Positions 8,773-17,408 of a DNA stretch of 64,000 nucleotides are shown here, piece by piece (position 1 is the stretch's first letter; every line of letters begins with the position of its first letter). The notes below the pieces were generated by a model. The model did no database searches. It had not been told where the DNA came from and worked only from the letters and a program-made list of their open reading frames with translations. The position numbers and the translations under genes were made by a program. Location of the stretch: positions 62,001-126,000 of the forward strand of contig JBCBOS010000017.1 of assembly GCA_039821145.1 (NCBI GenBank), written 5' to 3'. The DNA comes from JBCCSZ01 sp039821145 (GTDB taxonomy: Bacteria; Bacteroidota; Bacteroidia; Chitinophagales; Saprospiraceae).

Positions 8773-9876
8773 ATGGAAAAAACGGCTGATGTGATCTTGG
8801 AAAAGATCGTCGATGAAATACAGATATTCAAAGGCGCTGAAGACAGTCCCTTGCTGGCTCCAAGAGGTGTATTTTTGGTAAACAACAAACTCTTGGTGGC
8901 CGATACGGCCCAGAATCGATTGTTCATCTGGAACGAAATCCCCACCACAGAACACCAAAAGCCCGACATTGTCTTGGGACAAATGGCCAAGGAAGAAACG
9001 GGTCGGAACGCCAGTGGGAAGGTGAGTGCGTCGAGTTTGTTTTATCCCTCCGGCATTTGGTCGGACGGTCAAAAGCTTATTCTTGCAGACGCCTGGAACC
9101 ATCGGGTTTTGATCTGGCATCAGATGCCCACTCGGGACGGCCAGCCAGCCGATGTGGTGGTGGGACAAAAAGATTTTGAAAGCAATGATCCAAATGTCAA
9201 TGGCATCAGTCATCCGCCGTCTGCCCAATCCCTGAACTGGCCCTACGGCGTTTTTTCAGATGGCCAACAACTATGGATTGCAGATACGGGCAACCGCCGG
9301 GTTTTGCACTTTGCCAAGATCCCCAGCGAAAATTTTGCCGCCGCCGATCACGTCATCGGAAAGCCCAATTTTGAAGAAAGAGACTATGAAAACGAAGATC
9401 CCATTTGGCCTTATTCAGTGAAAGTAAGCCCGAATGGACAAATGGCAATCACGGACACCCAGTATTACAGAGTGTTGTTGTGGCACGACTGGAAAACGGC
9501 ACTGCACCAAAAGGCAGACGCCATCATCGGTCAGCCATCTTTCGAGGCCAACGGACAAAACCAATTTGGGTGGTTTCCCAAAGCCAACACCTTGAACTGG
9601 TGCTACGACACCTGTTTTTACAAAGATGGACTGTGGGTGGCCGATACGGGAAGCAGTCGAATCCTGTGGTTCGACAGCCTGCCCACCCAGCACAATGCAG
9701 AGGCCAATAACCTCCTTGGACAGGACAATTTTACCACTGGCAGCGAAAACAAAAACACCATCTGGAGTACAGAGGGAAGTCTGTACTGGCCCTTTCAAAT
9801 TTGCATCGAAGGCAAGACGATGGTAGCTGCCGATACGGGCAACCACCGAATTGTCATCAACCACCTAAACTTTTGA
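8773..9876 (+). CDS. NHL-repeat beta-propeller protein of the hydrogenase operon
   Basis: This 367-residue protein consists of repeated blades with the NHL pattern, seen as recurring VADTxxNRxxxW-type segments (ADTAQNRLF, ADAWNHRVL, ADTGNRRVL, TDTQYYRVL, ADTGSSRIL, ADTGNHRIV), giving about six blades. Each blade is linked by a conserved D-x-V-x-GQ-x-F stretch. There is no signal peptide, so it should be cytoplasmic, unlike many NHL proteins. It starts one base after the globin stop. NHL proteins are recurrent neighbours of some high-affinity [NiFe]-hydrogenases, where their role is not settled. Protein-protein interaction or electron-transfer complex assembly is a reasonable guess, not shown here. 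Confidence 0.85.
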   Translation: MEKTADVILEKIVDEIQIFKGAEDSPLLAPRGVFLVNNKLLVADTAQNRLFIWNEIPTTEHQKPDIVLGQMAKEETGRNASGKVSASSLFYPSGIWSDGQKLILADAWNHRVLIWHQMPTRDGQPADVVVGQKDFESNDPNVNGISHPPSAQSLNWPYGVFSDGQQLWIADTGNRRVLHFAKIPSENFAAADHVIGKPNFEERDYENEDPIWPYSVKVSPNGQMAITDTQYYRVLLWHDWKTALHQKADAIIGQPSFEANGQNQFGWFPKANTLNWCYDTCFYKDGLWVADTGSSRILWFDSLPTQHNAEANNLLGQDNFTTGSENKNTIWSTEGSLYWPFQICIEGKTMVAADTGNHRIVINHLNF

Positions 9877-9878
9877 TC

Positions 9879-10499
9879 ATGGAGGCAACATTGCCATTGT
9901 TGTTTGCGGCAGTCGTCGGCTTTGGCCACGCTTTTGAAGTCGACCATTTGGTGGCGGTCGGCAACATTGTCACCAAGCGTGACCGGATGATTCTCGCCAT
10001 GAAAGATGGCATCTATTGGGGTCTGGGCCACAGTTCGACCATCGTACTGATTGGTCTGATCATGATCATCGGAAAGGCAACATTTCTCAACGATTGCTTT
10101 GGATATTTTGAGGCTGCTGTTGGAGCAATGTTGGTCCTCTTGGGCATTGTCCGCCTGTACCAATTCTTTCATCCCCACCAAAAAGCATCTGACTTGGTAG
10201 ATGCACAAAGCAATCACCATTTGGCGTATGGAGTCGGTCTGGTACATGGACTCGCGGGAAGTGGTGCCATGATTCTGCTGGTCATGACAGAAATCCAAAG
10301 CAGTTGGAGCAGCATGTTATACTTACTCATTTTTGGCATTGGATCCATTGCAGGGATGTTGGTGGCTGCCGGCATTTTCAGCTTGCCTTTTTCCAAAAAA
10401 CTCGTCAACAACCAAAGAGCACAATTGGCCTTGGTTCTATTATCTTCCGTCCTCTGCATTGCCTACGGCGGATATGTCATGTTCGAAAACCTCTCCTAG
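9879..10499 (+). CDS. NicO/UreH-like nickel (cobalt) permease
   Basis: This 206-residue integral membrane protein has about six hydrophobic segments. The first helix contains GFGHAFEVDHL, matching the HX4DH metal-recognition motif of nickel/cobalt permeases, and a later helix holds GLVHGLAGSGAM, typical of the UreH/NicO group. The start at 9879 is three bases after the NHL stop and begins directly with the first membrane helix; the longer frame reads into the NHL gene. Its place in a hyp operon supports nickel uptake for the hydrogenase. Whether it prefers nickel or cobalt cannot be read from sequence. Confidence 0.82.
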   Translation: MEATLPLLFAAVVGFGHAFEVDHLVAVGNIVTKRDRMILAMKDGIYWGLGHSSTIVLIGLIMIIGKATFLNDCFGYFEAAVGAMLVLLGIVRLYQFFHPHQKASDLVDAQSNHHLAYGVGLVHGLAGSGAMILLVMTEIQSSWSSMLYLLIFGIGSIAGMLVAAGIFSLPFSKKLVNNQRAQLALVLLSSVLCIAYGGYVMFENLS

Positions 10500-10733
10500 A
10501 TGGAAGACTACGATCCAAAAGATTTTTTGCTCTTTGCCCTTGGCCACTTCGACATTCCGGTCCAGTCCCACCAGGGAAAAATGGTATATTTGCCAATGGA
10601 ATACGCCATAGAAATAGAAGGAAAAAAACTTTTCAAACTTACGCAAGCCAATCGCGTCATCGCTCCATTTGCAGATGTAGAAGAAATGTGTCAGTTCATC
10701 AAAACAGATATGCAAATCAATGAGGAAAATTGA
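10500..10733 (+). CDS. Small conserved-looking protein of unknown function (77 residues)
   Basis: The ATG follows the permease stop codon with no gap, and the gene overlaps the next one by 14 bases, so it is embedded in the operon and very probably translated. The protein is soluble, acidic at both ends, with a central basic stretch around IEIEGKKLFKL and a single cysteine. I recognise no motif or family. Position suggests a role linked to nickel supply or to the following nuclease-domain protein, but this is a guess. Confidence 0.65.
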   Translation: MEDYDPKDFLLFALGHFDIPVQSHQGKMVYLPMEYAIEIEGKKLFKLTQANRVIAPFADVEEMCQFIKTDMQINEEN

Positions 10734-11292
10734 GCTCAACATCATTGCGTTGGCGAACAGCGAATCCAGCAAAGGCAATTTTGCACTCATTTTGGAAGAG
10801 TTGAAAGGCTTTCGGCGTCTTCCCATCATCATCGGCAGCTTCGAGGCCCAAGCCATCGCCGTGTCGTTGGAAAAGATGCAACCCAATCGCCCCTTGACCC
10901 ACGACCTGTTCAAAAACACCTTGGAAGCATCCGGCATTCAGATTTCAGAAGTCCTCATTTCCCATCTGGTAGACGGCACCTTCCACGCCACCCTCATCGG
11001 CACCAAGGCCGACGGTTCTCCCTTGGAAGTAGATGCCCGCTCTTCGGATGCCATCGCCCTTGCCGTTCGCTTTGGCTGTCCCATTTTTACGACAGAAGCC
11101 ATCATGGAAAAAGCCGGAGTTGTGCTCGACAGCCCCAGCAAAGCATTCACCAACAAACGCGGCAGCTTGTCGGAATACTCCTTGGAAGAATTGGAGCAAT
11201 TGCTCAGTCAGTTGTTGGCCAAGGAGGACTACGAGAGTGCGTCGAAGATTCGGGATGCGATTCGGGAGAAGAAGGGTGCGCGAGAAGGGTGA
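10720..11292 (+). CDS. Bifunctional nuclease (BFN/DUF151) domain protein with C-terminal UVR motif
   Basis: This 190-residue protein has an N-terminal BFN domain (about residues 1-130) recognisable by LPIIIGSFEAQAIA, the RPLTHDL segment and VDARSSDAIALAVR. It is followed by a linker and a UVR-type helix pair (LAKEDYESASKIRDAI, about 163-185) like that of UvrB and ClpE/McsA proteins. This domain pair is common in Bacteroidota. DNase/RNase activity was reported for plant relatives; the bacterial role is unclear. It overlaps the preceding small gene by 14 bases and ends the plus-strand operon. About 225 bases without a recognisable gene or clear hairpin follow before the convergent minus-strand gene. 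Confidence 0.9.
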   Translation: MRKIELNIIALANSESSKGNFALILEELKGFRRLPIIIGSFEAQAIAVSLEKMQPNRPLTHDLFKNTLEASGIQISEVLISHLVDGTFHATLIGTKADGSPLEVDARSSDAIALAVRFGCPIFTTEAIMEKAGVVLDSPSKAFTNKRGSLSEYSLEELEQLLSQLLAKEDYESASKIRDAIREKKGAREG

Positions 11293-11517
11293 CACTGTAG
11301 ACGTATTTCAGGACGACGCACTTTTCGCCCATAAGTTAGATTATGTTAAATAAGACAATCCAGAAGCTTGTTTCGCCCCTAGAATCCCGGACCACCAATC
11401 GGACTTTCCCACAAAAAAAAGAAACATCCCCGCATGGACTCCATACCAATCTTGGGAAGAAAATTCTCACAGATTTGTATTTGACAATTGGGCCTTTGCC
11501 GACAGCCACCTCTTCTG

Positions 11518-12348
11518 TCAAACTTGTTCCAGTCTTCCCTTGATTTCTTGTAAGCGCAACCAGTTTTGGTAAAACAATGGCAAGTTGACCACATTTTCCA
11601 TATACTGAAATACATACATGATCAGCGAGAACAAGGCACCGTATTTTACAATTCCATCGCTCACCGCAATGAGGATGGACGCCACCAAAAACGAAATCAA
11701 TACCACCCACGAAATGGAAAAATTTCCCGCCTCTAGGTCGGACAATTTGATGTTCCACTTCATCATCTCACTCAGGTGCAGGTCTAGGGCGGCTTCGTCA
11801 TTTTGTGCAATGACATCCACTTGCTTTTCAAACTCGTCATTGGACGATTTATTCAGCTTGATCGTTTTGGTACTCGTCATCCAGTAAAGCAAAAAAATGA
11901 GGATGGTGACAATGAGGCTGCCGTAGAAGATGTGCAAATTCAGGAACGCAATAATGACAATCACGCCGATCAATCCAATGACATTGCTGACCAATTCGGG
12001 CAATGAATTTTCCAAAAATTCAACCAATTCCCTGGTCATACCCAGTCGGGCAGCTTTTACAGAAGATCGATTGTCCGCTATTTTGGAAATGGCTTTCGAA
12101 CCAATGTGTTGGTAAACCTTTGCGTAAAAACGGGAATCAAATACCCGTCGTCCCACACCCACAAGGAGAGCAGCCAGGCCGAGCAGCCCCAATTGAACGG
12201 CCCCATAATGGCCGCCACTCAGCGCATCGTCAATGGCGTATCCGATGAACAAAGGAAACAAAATGGCGATCCCTGCTTCTAACAAAACCAAAAACAAAGT
12301 AAAGCCAAATTGGAGTCGGTATTTTTTCAAAACAGCTTTTGCAGTCAT
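11518..12348 (-). CDS. ABC transporter six-transmembrane-domain protein without ATPase domain
   Basis: The 276-residue protein looks like the permease half of an exporter-type ABC transporter: two N-terminal helices (LFLVLLEAGIAILFPLFIGYAIDDAL), a middle pair around residues 120-160, and a C-terminal pair around 215-250. It stops with ALFSLIMYVFQYMENV, the segment normally preceding the nucleotide-binding domain. No Walker A, signature or Walker B motif follows before the stop. It may be a stand-alone family member, or it may pair with a separate ATPase not present here. The next gene in transcription order beyond its stop is convergent, so there is no ATPase in this operon. Confidence 0.8.
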   Translation of the reverse strand: MTAKAVLKKYRLQFGFTLFLVLLEAGIAILFPLFIGYAIDDALSGGHYGAVQLGLLGLAALLVGVGRRVFDSRFYAKVYQHIGSKAISKIADNRSSVKAARLGMTRELVEFLENSLPELVSNVIGLIGVIVIIAFLNLHIFYGSLIVTILIFLLYWMTSTKTIKLNKSSNDEFEKQVDVIAQNDEAALDLHLSEMMKWNIKLSDLEAGNFSISWVVLISFLVASILIAVSDGIVKYGALFSLIMYVFQYMENVVNLPLFYQNWLRLQEIKGRLEQV

Positions 12349-12350
12349 GC

Positions 12351-12752
12351 CTAGTCTGCTCTTTTCCAGATTTCTGTATCAGAATATCCATAGTAGGAAT
12401 AACTCACTTCCAAGGTGTTGGCACTCGTCAAATGCAACGCAGCCTTCACCTCGTAGGTTTCGCCTTCGTATTTGAAGAGATATTGTGCCTCTCCTTTTTT
12501 GCCTTGGAAACGAATGTCAGTCATCACAAGGGAATGGTAGGCCTCTCCCCTGCCTTGATCATCTTTTAAAGACAAGGTATGGCACAACAACTTTCCGCCG
12601 TCGTCTTTGATTTGATAATCCACACTCATCTGTTCGCCCTCTACATCATAGGTAGTCTCCCATTTGCCGATCAAGGTGCTGCTCGACTGTGCATTTGTCT
12701 TTGCAAAAGCGCATACCATAAAAACAAATGCCAATACTTTTATACTTTTCAT
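12351..12752 (-). CDS. Small secreted protein, lipocalin-like, unknown function
   Basis: This 133-residue protein has a clear N-terminal signal peptide (MKSIKVLAFVFMVCAFAKTNAQ, with cleavage expected after NA-Q), then a beta-rich body beginning LIGKWETTYDVEG. That opening resembles small lipocalin-like or DUF-type export proteins whose mature form starts with G-x-W. No catalytic motif is visible. Its start overlaps the stop of the upstream hydroxylase gene by 4 bases (ATGA), and it lies 2 bases before the ABC-like gene, so the three form one operon. The function of this small operon is unknown; membrane lipid handling is one possibility. Confidence 0.72.
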   Translation of the reverse strand: MKSIKVLAFVFMVCAFAKTNAQSSSTLIGKWETTYDVEGEQMSVDYQIKDDGGKLLCHTLSLKDDQGRGEAYHSLVMTDIRFQGKKGEAQYLFKYEGETYEVKAALHLTSANTLEVSYSYYGYSDTEIWKRAD

Positions 12753-13609
12753 GCTTGCTCATTTTCAGGTTTCCAGCCCGGTGGTTTCACCATGTAATGC
12801 CAGGCCTCTTTTAGAGTTTTTGCCTTTCGGACGTCCTTAAAAATATCGATGTACTCCACCAGGTGTACCTTGATAGGGTTGATCGTATTGATGGGCTTGG
12901 TCAACCCATAGGTAGGTGTTTGTTGCTCCTCTTGGAAAGTCCCAAACATCCTGTCCCAAATGGACAACAAGGCGCCAAAGTTTTTGTCGAGGTACATTTC
13001 ATCGGAGCCATGATGCACTCGATGTTGAGAGGGAGTCATGAATATTTTTTCAAACCAACCCAACTTGCCGATGATCTCGGTGTGCAACCAGAATTGGTAT
13101 GACAAGACCAAAAAGAAGCACAACAAGACAATGTATGGATGAAAACCAATGACGACCACTGGCACATAAAAAATCCAAGTCACCAAACTGTCGATGAAAG
13201 AAACCCGCATGGCCGTCGTGTAATTGTAAATGGGCGAACTGTGGTGAATGCTGTGGTAGCTCCACAGAATCCTCACTTTGTGCTCTATCACATGTTCCCA
13301 GTAATAGACAAAATCCACCAAGATGAGACAAAGCAAAGCCGTGTAAATATTCACCGGTATCTGCCAGGGAATGTACTCCCCGACGAAAAGGAATGCCCCG
13401 ACAAATATCAAAGTCGTAGATTTCTCCAACAGTTGAGCGATGAGAAAAACGCCAAAGCTGGCCCACATTTCTCCCAAGCGCCACTTGTTGATTTTTTTCT
13501 TATACAGCTCATAAAAAAACTCGACAACAGCCAAGACAAGCGAGAAGCCAAAGATGATCAGGATCACCAGACCAATGTTGTCTTCCATTTGTTTTACCAC
13601 TTCTTCCAT
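12749..13609 (-). CDS. Sterol desaturase / fatty acid hydroxylase family protein
   Basis: The protein is an integral membrane di-iron hydroxylase of about 286 residues. The histidine boxes are visible: HVIEH, then HSIHHSS, then HTEIIG, and SQHRVHHGSD near the C-terminal third, in the spacing expected for the fatty acid hydroxylase superfamily. Hydrophobic segments flank the boxes. The frame is open further upstream to a TTG at 13666, but the ATG at 13609 (MEEVVKQME) is the better start. Substrates in bacteria are diverse (sterol, hopanoid, carotenoid or lipid), and none can be chosen from sequence. Confidence 0.9.
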   Translation of the reverse strand: MEEVVKQMEDNIGLVILIIFGFSLVLAVVEFFYELYKKKINKWRLGEMWASFGVFLIAQLLEKSTTLIFVGAFLFVGEYIPWQIPVNIYTALLCLILVDFVYYWEHVIEHKVRILWSYHSIHHSSPIYNYTTAMRVSFIDSLVTWIFYVPVVVIGFHPYIVLLCFFLVLSYQFWLHTEIIGKLGWFEKIFMTPSQHRVHHGSDEMYLDKNFGALLSIWDRMFGTFQEEQQTPTYGLTKPINTINPIKVHLVEYIDIFKDVRKAKTLKEAWHYMVKPPGWKPENEQA

Positions 13610-13773
13610 AGACCATTTTTTAGAGTGAAAATTGTACCTATCCCGTGACCAATTGATGCATGGCAAGGCCTCACTTTTCAGTCATCCTTGCCAATATTTC
13701 AATGGTTACAATGGCAAAGGTAGGGACTTCCACCGCCGCTGATGTGTCCTTTTTGGACAAACTCAGAGCTTGC

Positions 13774-14676
13774 TCAAATCACAGGAATGTATATTTCCGT
13801 TAGGATTTCCTCAGGAAGAGTGGTTTCTTCATAATTGGGGTAAAACTCTAAGGTAGGTAGGTCTTGCAATTCCAAGTCGACATCCAACATCCACAAGGCA
13901 TAAATTTTTTGGTAAAAATCAGAACAACTCTGGTGGGTACCTCGATGGATGAACTTGGCGTATTTCTGCCGTTTGTGTGTTTTGGTTCTGAAAAGTCCTT
14001 CTGGCTCAAATGGCAGCGCTTGTTCCAGAATGCATCCCAGGTTGTAACGCAAGTGAATGTCGTCGCTGATGTCGCTGTCGTCTACAATCTCCGTCATGAA
14101 AATCGAACGATCACTCAGAATGCCCTTGTCCTTCGCATAGGCATAAAACTGATTGCCCGTTTCCTCTATGGCCGAGAAGTTTTCATAGTCACCACGGTAT
14201 TCCAAAAAAATGTATTCAAAATCGGGTAAGTACTCTATGTCAAATTGGAGTTGTTGCCTGTTTGTCCCTGCCTCCTCCAACAATGATTTTTGGAACTTCT
14301 CCCGGATCGCCTCACTCCCCAAGCGGAAAGCAGAGGGAGAGCAGCCATACTTCTTTTTAAAGGCTTTGTTGAAAGCAGCCCTTTCCTCGAAGCCAACTTC
14401 GTAGCTGATGTCGGCAATCCCCATGTCGGTATACTTCAAATACTGCGCTGCCTTCTCCAAGCGCAACCGTTTGATGTATTTTCCGATGGTTTCCTGATGA
14501 AGTGCCTCAAATATCCGGTTGATGTTCCGGTAGGAGTAGTGGCAGACCGCTTCCACCCTCTCGATGTTGAGGTCCTCTTTGAAGTTTTCCTCTATGAAGG
14601 CCAGCAACTTCTTGTATCTTCCCAGTTGTATTTCGTTTTTCAATGGCAAACTTTTGTAATTCTGTACCACAGCCAA
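13774..14676 (-). CDS. AraC-family transcriptional regulator with GyrI-like effector domain
   Basis: This is a Rob/SoxS-like architecture: an N-terminal pair of AraC helix-turn-helix motifs (about residues 20-118, including ADISYEVGFEERAAFNKAFKKKYGCSP-type sequence, where the second recognition helix and the family signature lie) followed by a GyrI-like small-molecule binding domain (about 140-300). There is no ATG near the N-terminus in this frame; the start is a TTG at 14676 or the GTG two codons later. It is divergent from hemN across a 388-bp spacer. Its own targets and ligand are unknown; regulators of this type often sense lipophilic compounds. Confidence 0.85.
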   Translation of the reverse strand: MAVVQNYKSLPLKNEIQLGRYKKLLAFIEENFKEDLNIERVEAVCHYSYRNINRIFEALHQETIGKYIKRLRLEKAAQYLKYTDMGIADISYEVGFEERAAFNKAFKKKYGCSPSAFRLGSEAIREKFQKSLLEEAGTNRQQLQFDIEYLPDFEYIFLEYRGDYENFSAIEETGNQFYAYAKDKGILSDRSIFMTEIVDDSDISDDIHLRYNLGCILEQALPFEPEGLFRTKTHKRQKYAKFIHRGTHQSCSDFYQKIYALWMLDVDLELQDLPTLEFYPNYEETTLPEEILTEIYIPVI

Positions 14677-15064
14677 GCATATTGACCACGCCCCTCCCCT
14701 TCAACCGTTCCGGTGAATGATCCATCCAACAATCAATTTCTGTCGTTGTCGATTGAAATTACCTCAAAACGTCAATAAATGAAAGTTTGGGGGTGTTTTT
14801 TGATGGAGAAGTGAGTTGGCCTGATCCTACAGCAAAAAGTCTGTAATCTGTAAATTTCTCCTCCCTCATACGTTAAATCCACTCCATCCCGTGCATAATT
14901 TGCCAAAAAACAGTAGCTTTATAAGAATGCAAATCACTGATTGTCAGCATTTTGATCATTGATTGTACGTAGGAATGTACCATTTCAAGCCACTTTGGTT
15001 GCACAGATGGCAACTGGTCCCCTCACAACACTGCAATCGCACACCATAACATGGTACAAACAGA
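14677..15064. other. Intergenic spacer between the AraC-type regulator and hemN
   Basis: I see no gene in these 388 bases. It must hold divergent promoters. Two features stand out. TGATTGT occurs as a direct repeat at 14938-14944 and 14960-14966, 22 bp apart. TGTACCAT at 14976-14983 has its exact inverted copy ATGGTACA at 15051-15058, just before the hemN start. Neither is a recognised operator. A perfect FNR box was looked for because of hemN and was not found. Confidence 0.5.
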
Positions 15065-16444
15065 ATGAGACAAATGACCAATTCACTGATTCAAAAATAC
15101 AACATACCTGGGCCCAGATACACGAGCTATCCAACCGTTCCTTACTGGAAAGAAGATGGCATCAGTCTGGCGAGATGGGAAAAGCTGGTTGAAGCGTCTT
15201 TTGCCGCAAGCAACCACAAAGAAGGCATCAGCATTTACATTCACCTGCCATTTTGCGAATCCTTGTGTACTTTTTGTGCTTGCCATAAGAGAATCACCAA
15301 AAGACACAGCGTCGAAGAACCTTACATAGAGACACTTCTCAAAGAGTGGGAATTGTATTGTCAAATTTTCCCCAACAGGCCCCGCATTCGCGAAATCCAC
15401 CTGGGAGGAGGTACCCCGACCTTTTTCAGTCCCCAAAATCTGACAACTTTACTGACCAAAATTGTCCAAAAGGGAACCCTGACAGAGGACTCCGAGTGCA
15501 GCTTCGAGGCACATCCCAACAATACCACCAAAGAACATTTACAGGCTTTGTACGACATTGGGTTTCGAAGAACCAGCTTTGGGGTGCAGGATTACGACCT
15601 GAAAGTACAAAAGACCATCAATAGGATACAGCCTTTTGAACAAGTCAAGCAAGTGACAAACTGGGCAAGAGAGATTGGGTATGAGTCCATCAGCCATGAC
15701 TTGGTCTTTGGCCTGCCCCACCAGACCATGGACAGCATGCTCAACACCATTAAACTGACCAAGGAGCTCAAACCCGACAGGCTCGCTTTTTACAGCTATG
15801 CCCATGTCCCTTGGATCAAAAATGTCGGACAAAGAGGATACAGCGAAAATGACCTGCCGAGTGCAGAGAAGAAAAGGGCCTTGTACCAAAGTGGCAAAGA
15901 ACTGTTGCACGAATTGGGCTATGAGGAAATCGGAATGGATCATTTTGCCCTCAAAAGCGACTCGCTCTACAAGGCCCTGGAAAACAAAACCCTGCATCGA
16001 AACTTCATGGGCTACACATCCAACAAGACCCGACTGATGATCGGGCTGGGGATGAGTTCCATTGGCGACTCCTGGAATGGGTTTGCACAGAACATAAAGA
16101 CACTGGAACAATACACCGAAAGTGTTCACAATGGCATCTTGCCGTTTTTCAGAGGACATGAATTGAGTGAGGAGGATTTGATTGTCCGACAGCACATCCT
16201 AAACATCATGTGCCACTTTGAGACTTCTTGGAAGGAAGAAAAGTTGAAATTTCCAGAGTTGGAAAATTGCCTGCACCGATTGCGAGAAATGGAAGAGGAT
16301 GGATTGTTGACCATCGATCACCAAGAAGAAAAGTTGACACTCGTCGAGTCGGCCCGCCCATTTGTGCGAAATGTCTGCATGGCCTTCGATTTGCACCTCC
16401 TCCGGGAAAAACCATCGACAAGGGTATTTTCCATGACCATTTGA
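15065..16444 (+). CDS. hemN: Oxygen-independent coproporphyrinogen III oxidase HemN
   Basis: This radical-SAM enzyme carries out the anaerobic decarboxylation of coproporphyrinogen III to protoporphyrinogen IX in haem synthesis. The 459-residue protein has the motif CESLCTFCAC near residue 69, that is CX3CX2CXC. The last Cys distinguishes true HemN from the haem chaperone HemW, which has Phe there. EIHLGGGTPTFF and the N-terminal GPRYTSYPT segment, both HemN hallmarks, are intact. Start codons at 15065 and 15074 are both possible. It stands alone, with the peptidase gene 28 bases downstream perhaps co-transcribed. Confidence 0.95.
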   Translation: MRQMTNSLIQKYNIPGPRYTSYPTVPYWKEDGISLARWEKLVEASFAASNHKEGISIYIHLPFCESLCTFCACHKRITKRHSVEEPYIETLLKEWELYCQIFPNRPRIREIHLGGGTPTFFSPQNLTTLLTKIVQKGTLTEDSECSFEAHPNNTTKEHLQALYDIGFRRTSFGVQDYDLKVQKTINRIQPFEQVKQVTNWAREIGYESISHDLVFGLPHQTMDSMLNTIKLTKELKPDRLAFYSYAHVPWIKNVGQRGYSENDLPSAEKKRALYQSGKELLHELGYEEIGMDHFALKSDSLYKALENKTLHRNFMGYTSNKTRLMIGLGMSSIGDSWNGFAQNIKTLEQYTESVHNGILPFFRGHELSEEDLIVRQHILNIMCHFETSWKEEKLKFPELENCLHRLREMEEDGLLTIDHQEEKLTLVESARPFVRNVCMAFDLHLLREKPSTRVFSMTI

Positions 16445-16472
16445 TCACCCGCGCCCAGCCTGAGCATTGAAC

Positions 16473-17408
16473 ATGAAACAAGTTTTTTTCCTCCCCCTAC
16501 TCTTTCTGCTCGCCTGTTCCACCCGTGAACAACTGCCCTCTGTGGACATTGGCGACTTGCCACAAAGTGAAATAGAGCTGCAAAAAATGATCATTCGACA
16601 GCTCGCTGGCGAGGAAGACATTGCATTGTCCAATGGAGAAAAATACCGCTTGAACAGTCGTTGGACCAAAGAAGAAAGAAGCATCTCCATCCGCTATTTC
16701 GAAGCCTTTTTGCAACAGTTGGATTTGCCGACTTACAAGCATCACTACCAGATGCCAAACTCCAACCCTGCCGTGGACCTACTGATCGAGCCGTTGAGGG
16801 GTACCAATGTCTACACCATTTTGCCAGCCAGTACGCCCAGCACGGAATACATCATCATCGGTGGTCACTACGACTCAGATGGGGAAAATTTTCCAGGAGC
16901 CATTGACAATGGTTCGGGAGTGGCCTTGATCAGCAGTGTGTTGAGACAAGCCCAAAACATCGAAAATCGAAACAAGAATTTACTCGTCATTTATTTTGAT
17001 CAAGAAGAAGAAAACATCTCTGCAGGAAGCATCGCTTTTGCAAAATTCCTGAAAGCCAAACAATACAACATTCACTCTGTCCACTGCTACGATCTGATCG
17101 GTTGGGATGCGGACAACAACAAAGAAGTTCAACTGGAGCTTCCCAGTCCCAACATCAAACGCTTGTATCAAAAACATGCAGACAGCCTCGACATCCCCCT
17201 TTTCACAACCCAAGCAGAATCGAGCGATTATTATTCTTTTGTCAAAGAGGGCATCAATGCCGTTGGCATGAGTCAGGCGTATGCCAAGGGAGATGTATCT
17301 GGCAAAAAAGACTCTCCGGAAGACAAATACCACCTGGTCAATTTTGCATATTTGGCGTCGTCTACCCAACTTGCATTCGAAGTCATCAAAGAATTGCTAC
17401 ATGAATAA
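16473..17408 (+). CDS. M28-family metallopeptidase lipoprotein
   Basis: The start at 16473 gives a lipoprotein signal peptide with lipobox LLAC (mature Cys near residue 16); a TTG two codons earlier is unlikely. The body is an M28 aminopeptidase-like di-zinc domain: GGHYDSDG holds the first ligands (His, Asp), GAIDNGSGVA the bridging Asp, DQEEEN the catalytic Glu pair, and a downstream Asp in YDLIGWD completes the pattern. The length of 311 residues is normal. It is probably attached to the outer or inner membrane facing the periplasm. The stop overlaps the next gene's start by 8 bases. Confidence 0.9.
   Translation: MKQVFFLPLLFLLACSTREQLPSVDIGDLPQSEIELQKMIIRQLAGEEDIALSNGEKYRLNSRWTKEERSISIRYFEAFLQQLDLPTYKHHYQMPNSNPAVDLLIEPLRGTNVYTILPASTPSTEYIIIGGHYDSDGENFPGAIDNGSGVALISSVLRQAQNIENRNKNLLVIYFDQEEENISAGSIAFAKFLKAKQYNIHSVHCYDLIGWDADNNKEVQLELPSPNIKRLYQKHADSLDIPLFTTQAESSDYYSFVKEGINAVGMSQAYAKGDVSGKKDSPEDKYHLVNFAYLASSTQLAFEVIKELLHE

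Noticed and set aside
11293..11517. Bidirectional terminator between the nuclease-domain gene and the ABC-like gene
   Set aside because: I could not find a convincing GC-rich hairpin with a T-run in this 225-bp convergent spacer.
14945..14970. Possible FNR/CRP-type box (TTGATCATTGATTG) upstream of hemN
   Set aside because: Only the first half-site matches TTGAT-N4-ATCAA; the second half does not.
14959..15192. Small plus-strand open frame overlapping the start of hemN
   Set aside because: It runs into hemN in another frame and the protein has no recognisable pattern; hemN itself is certain.
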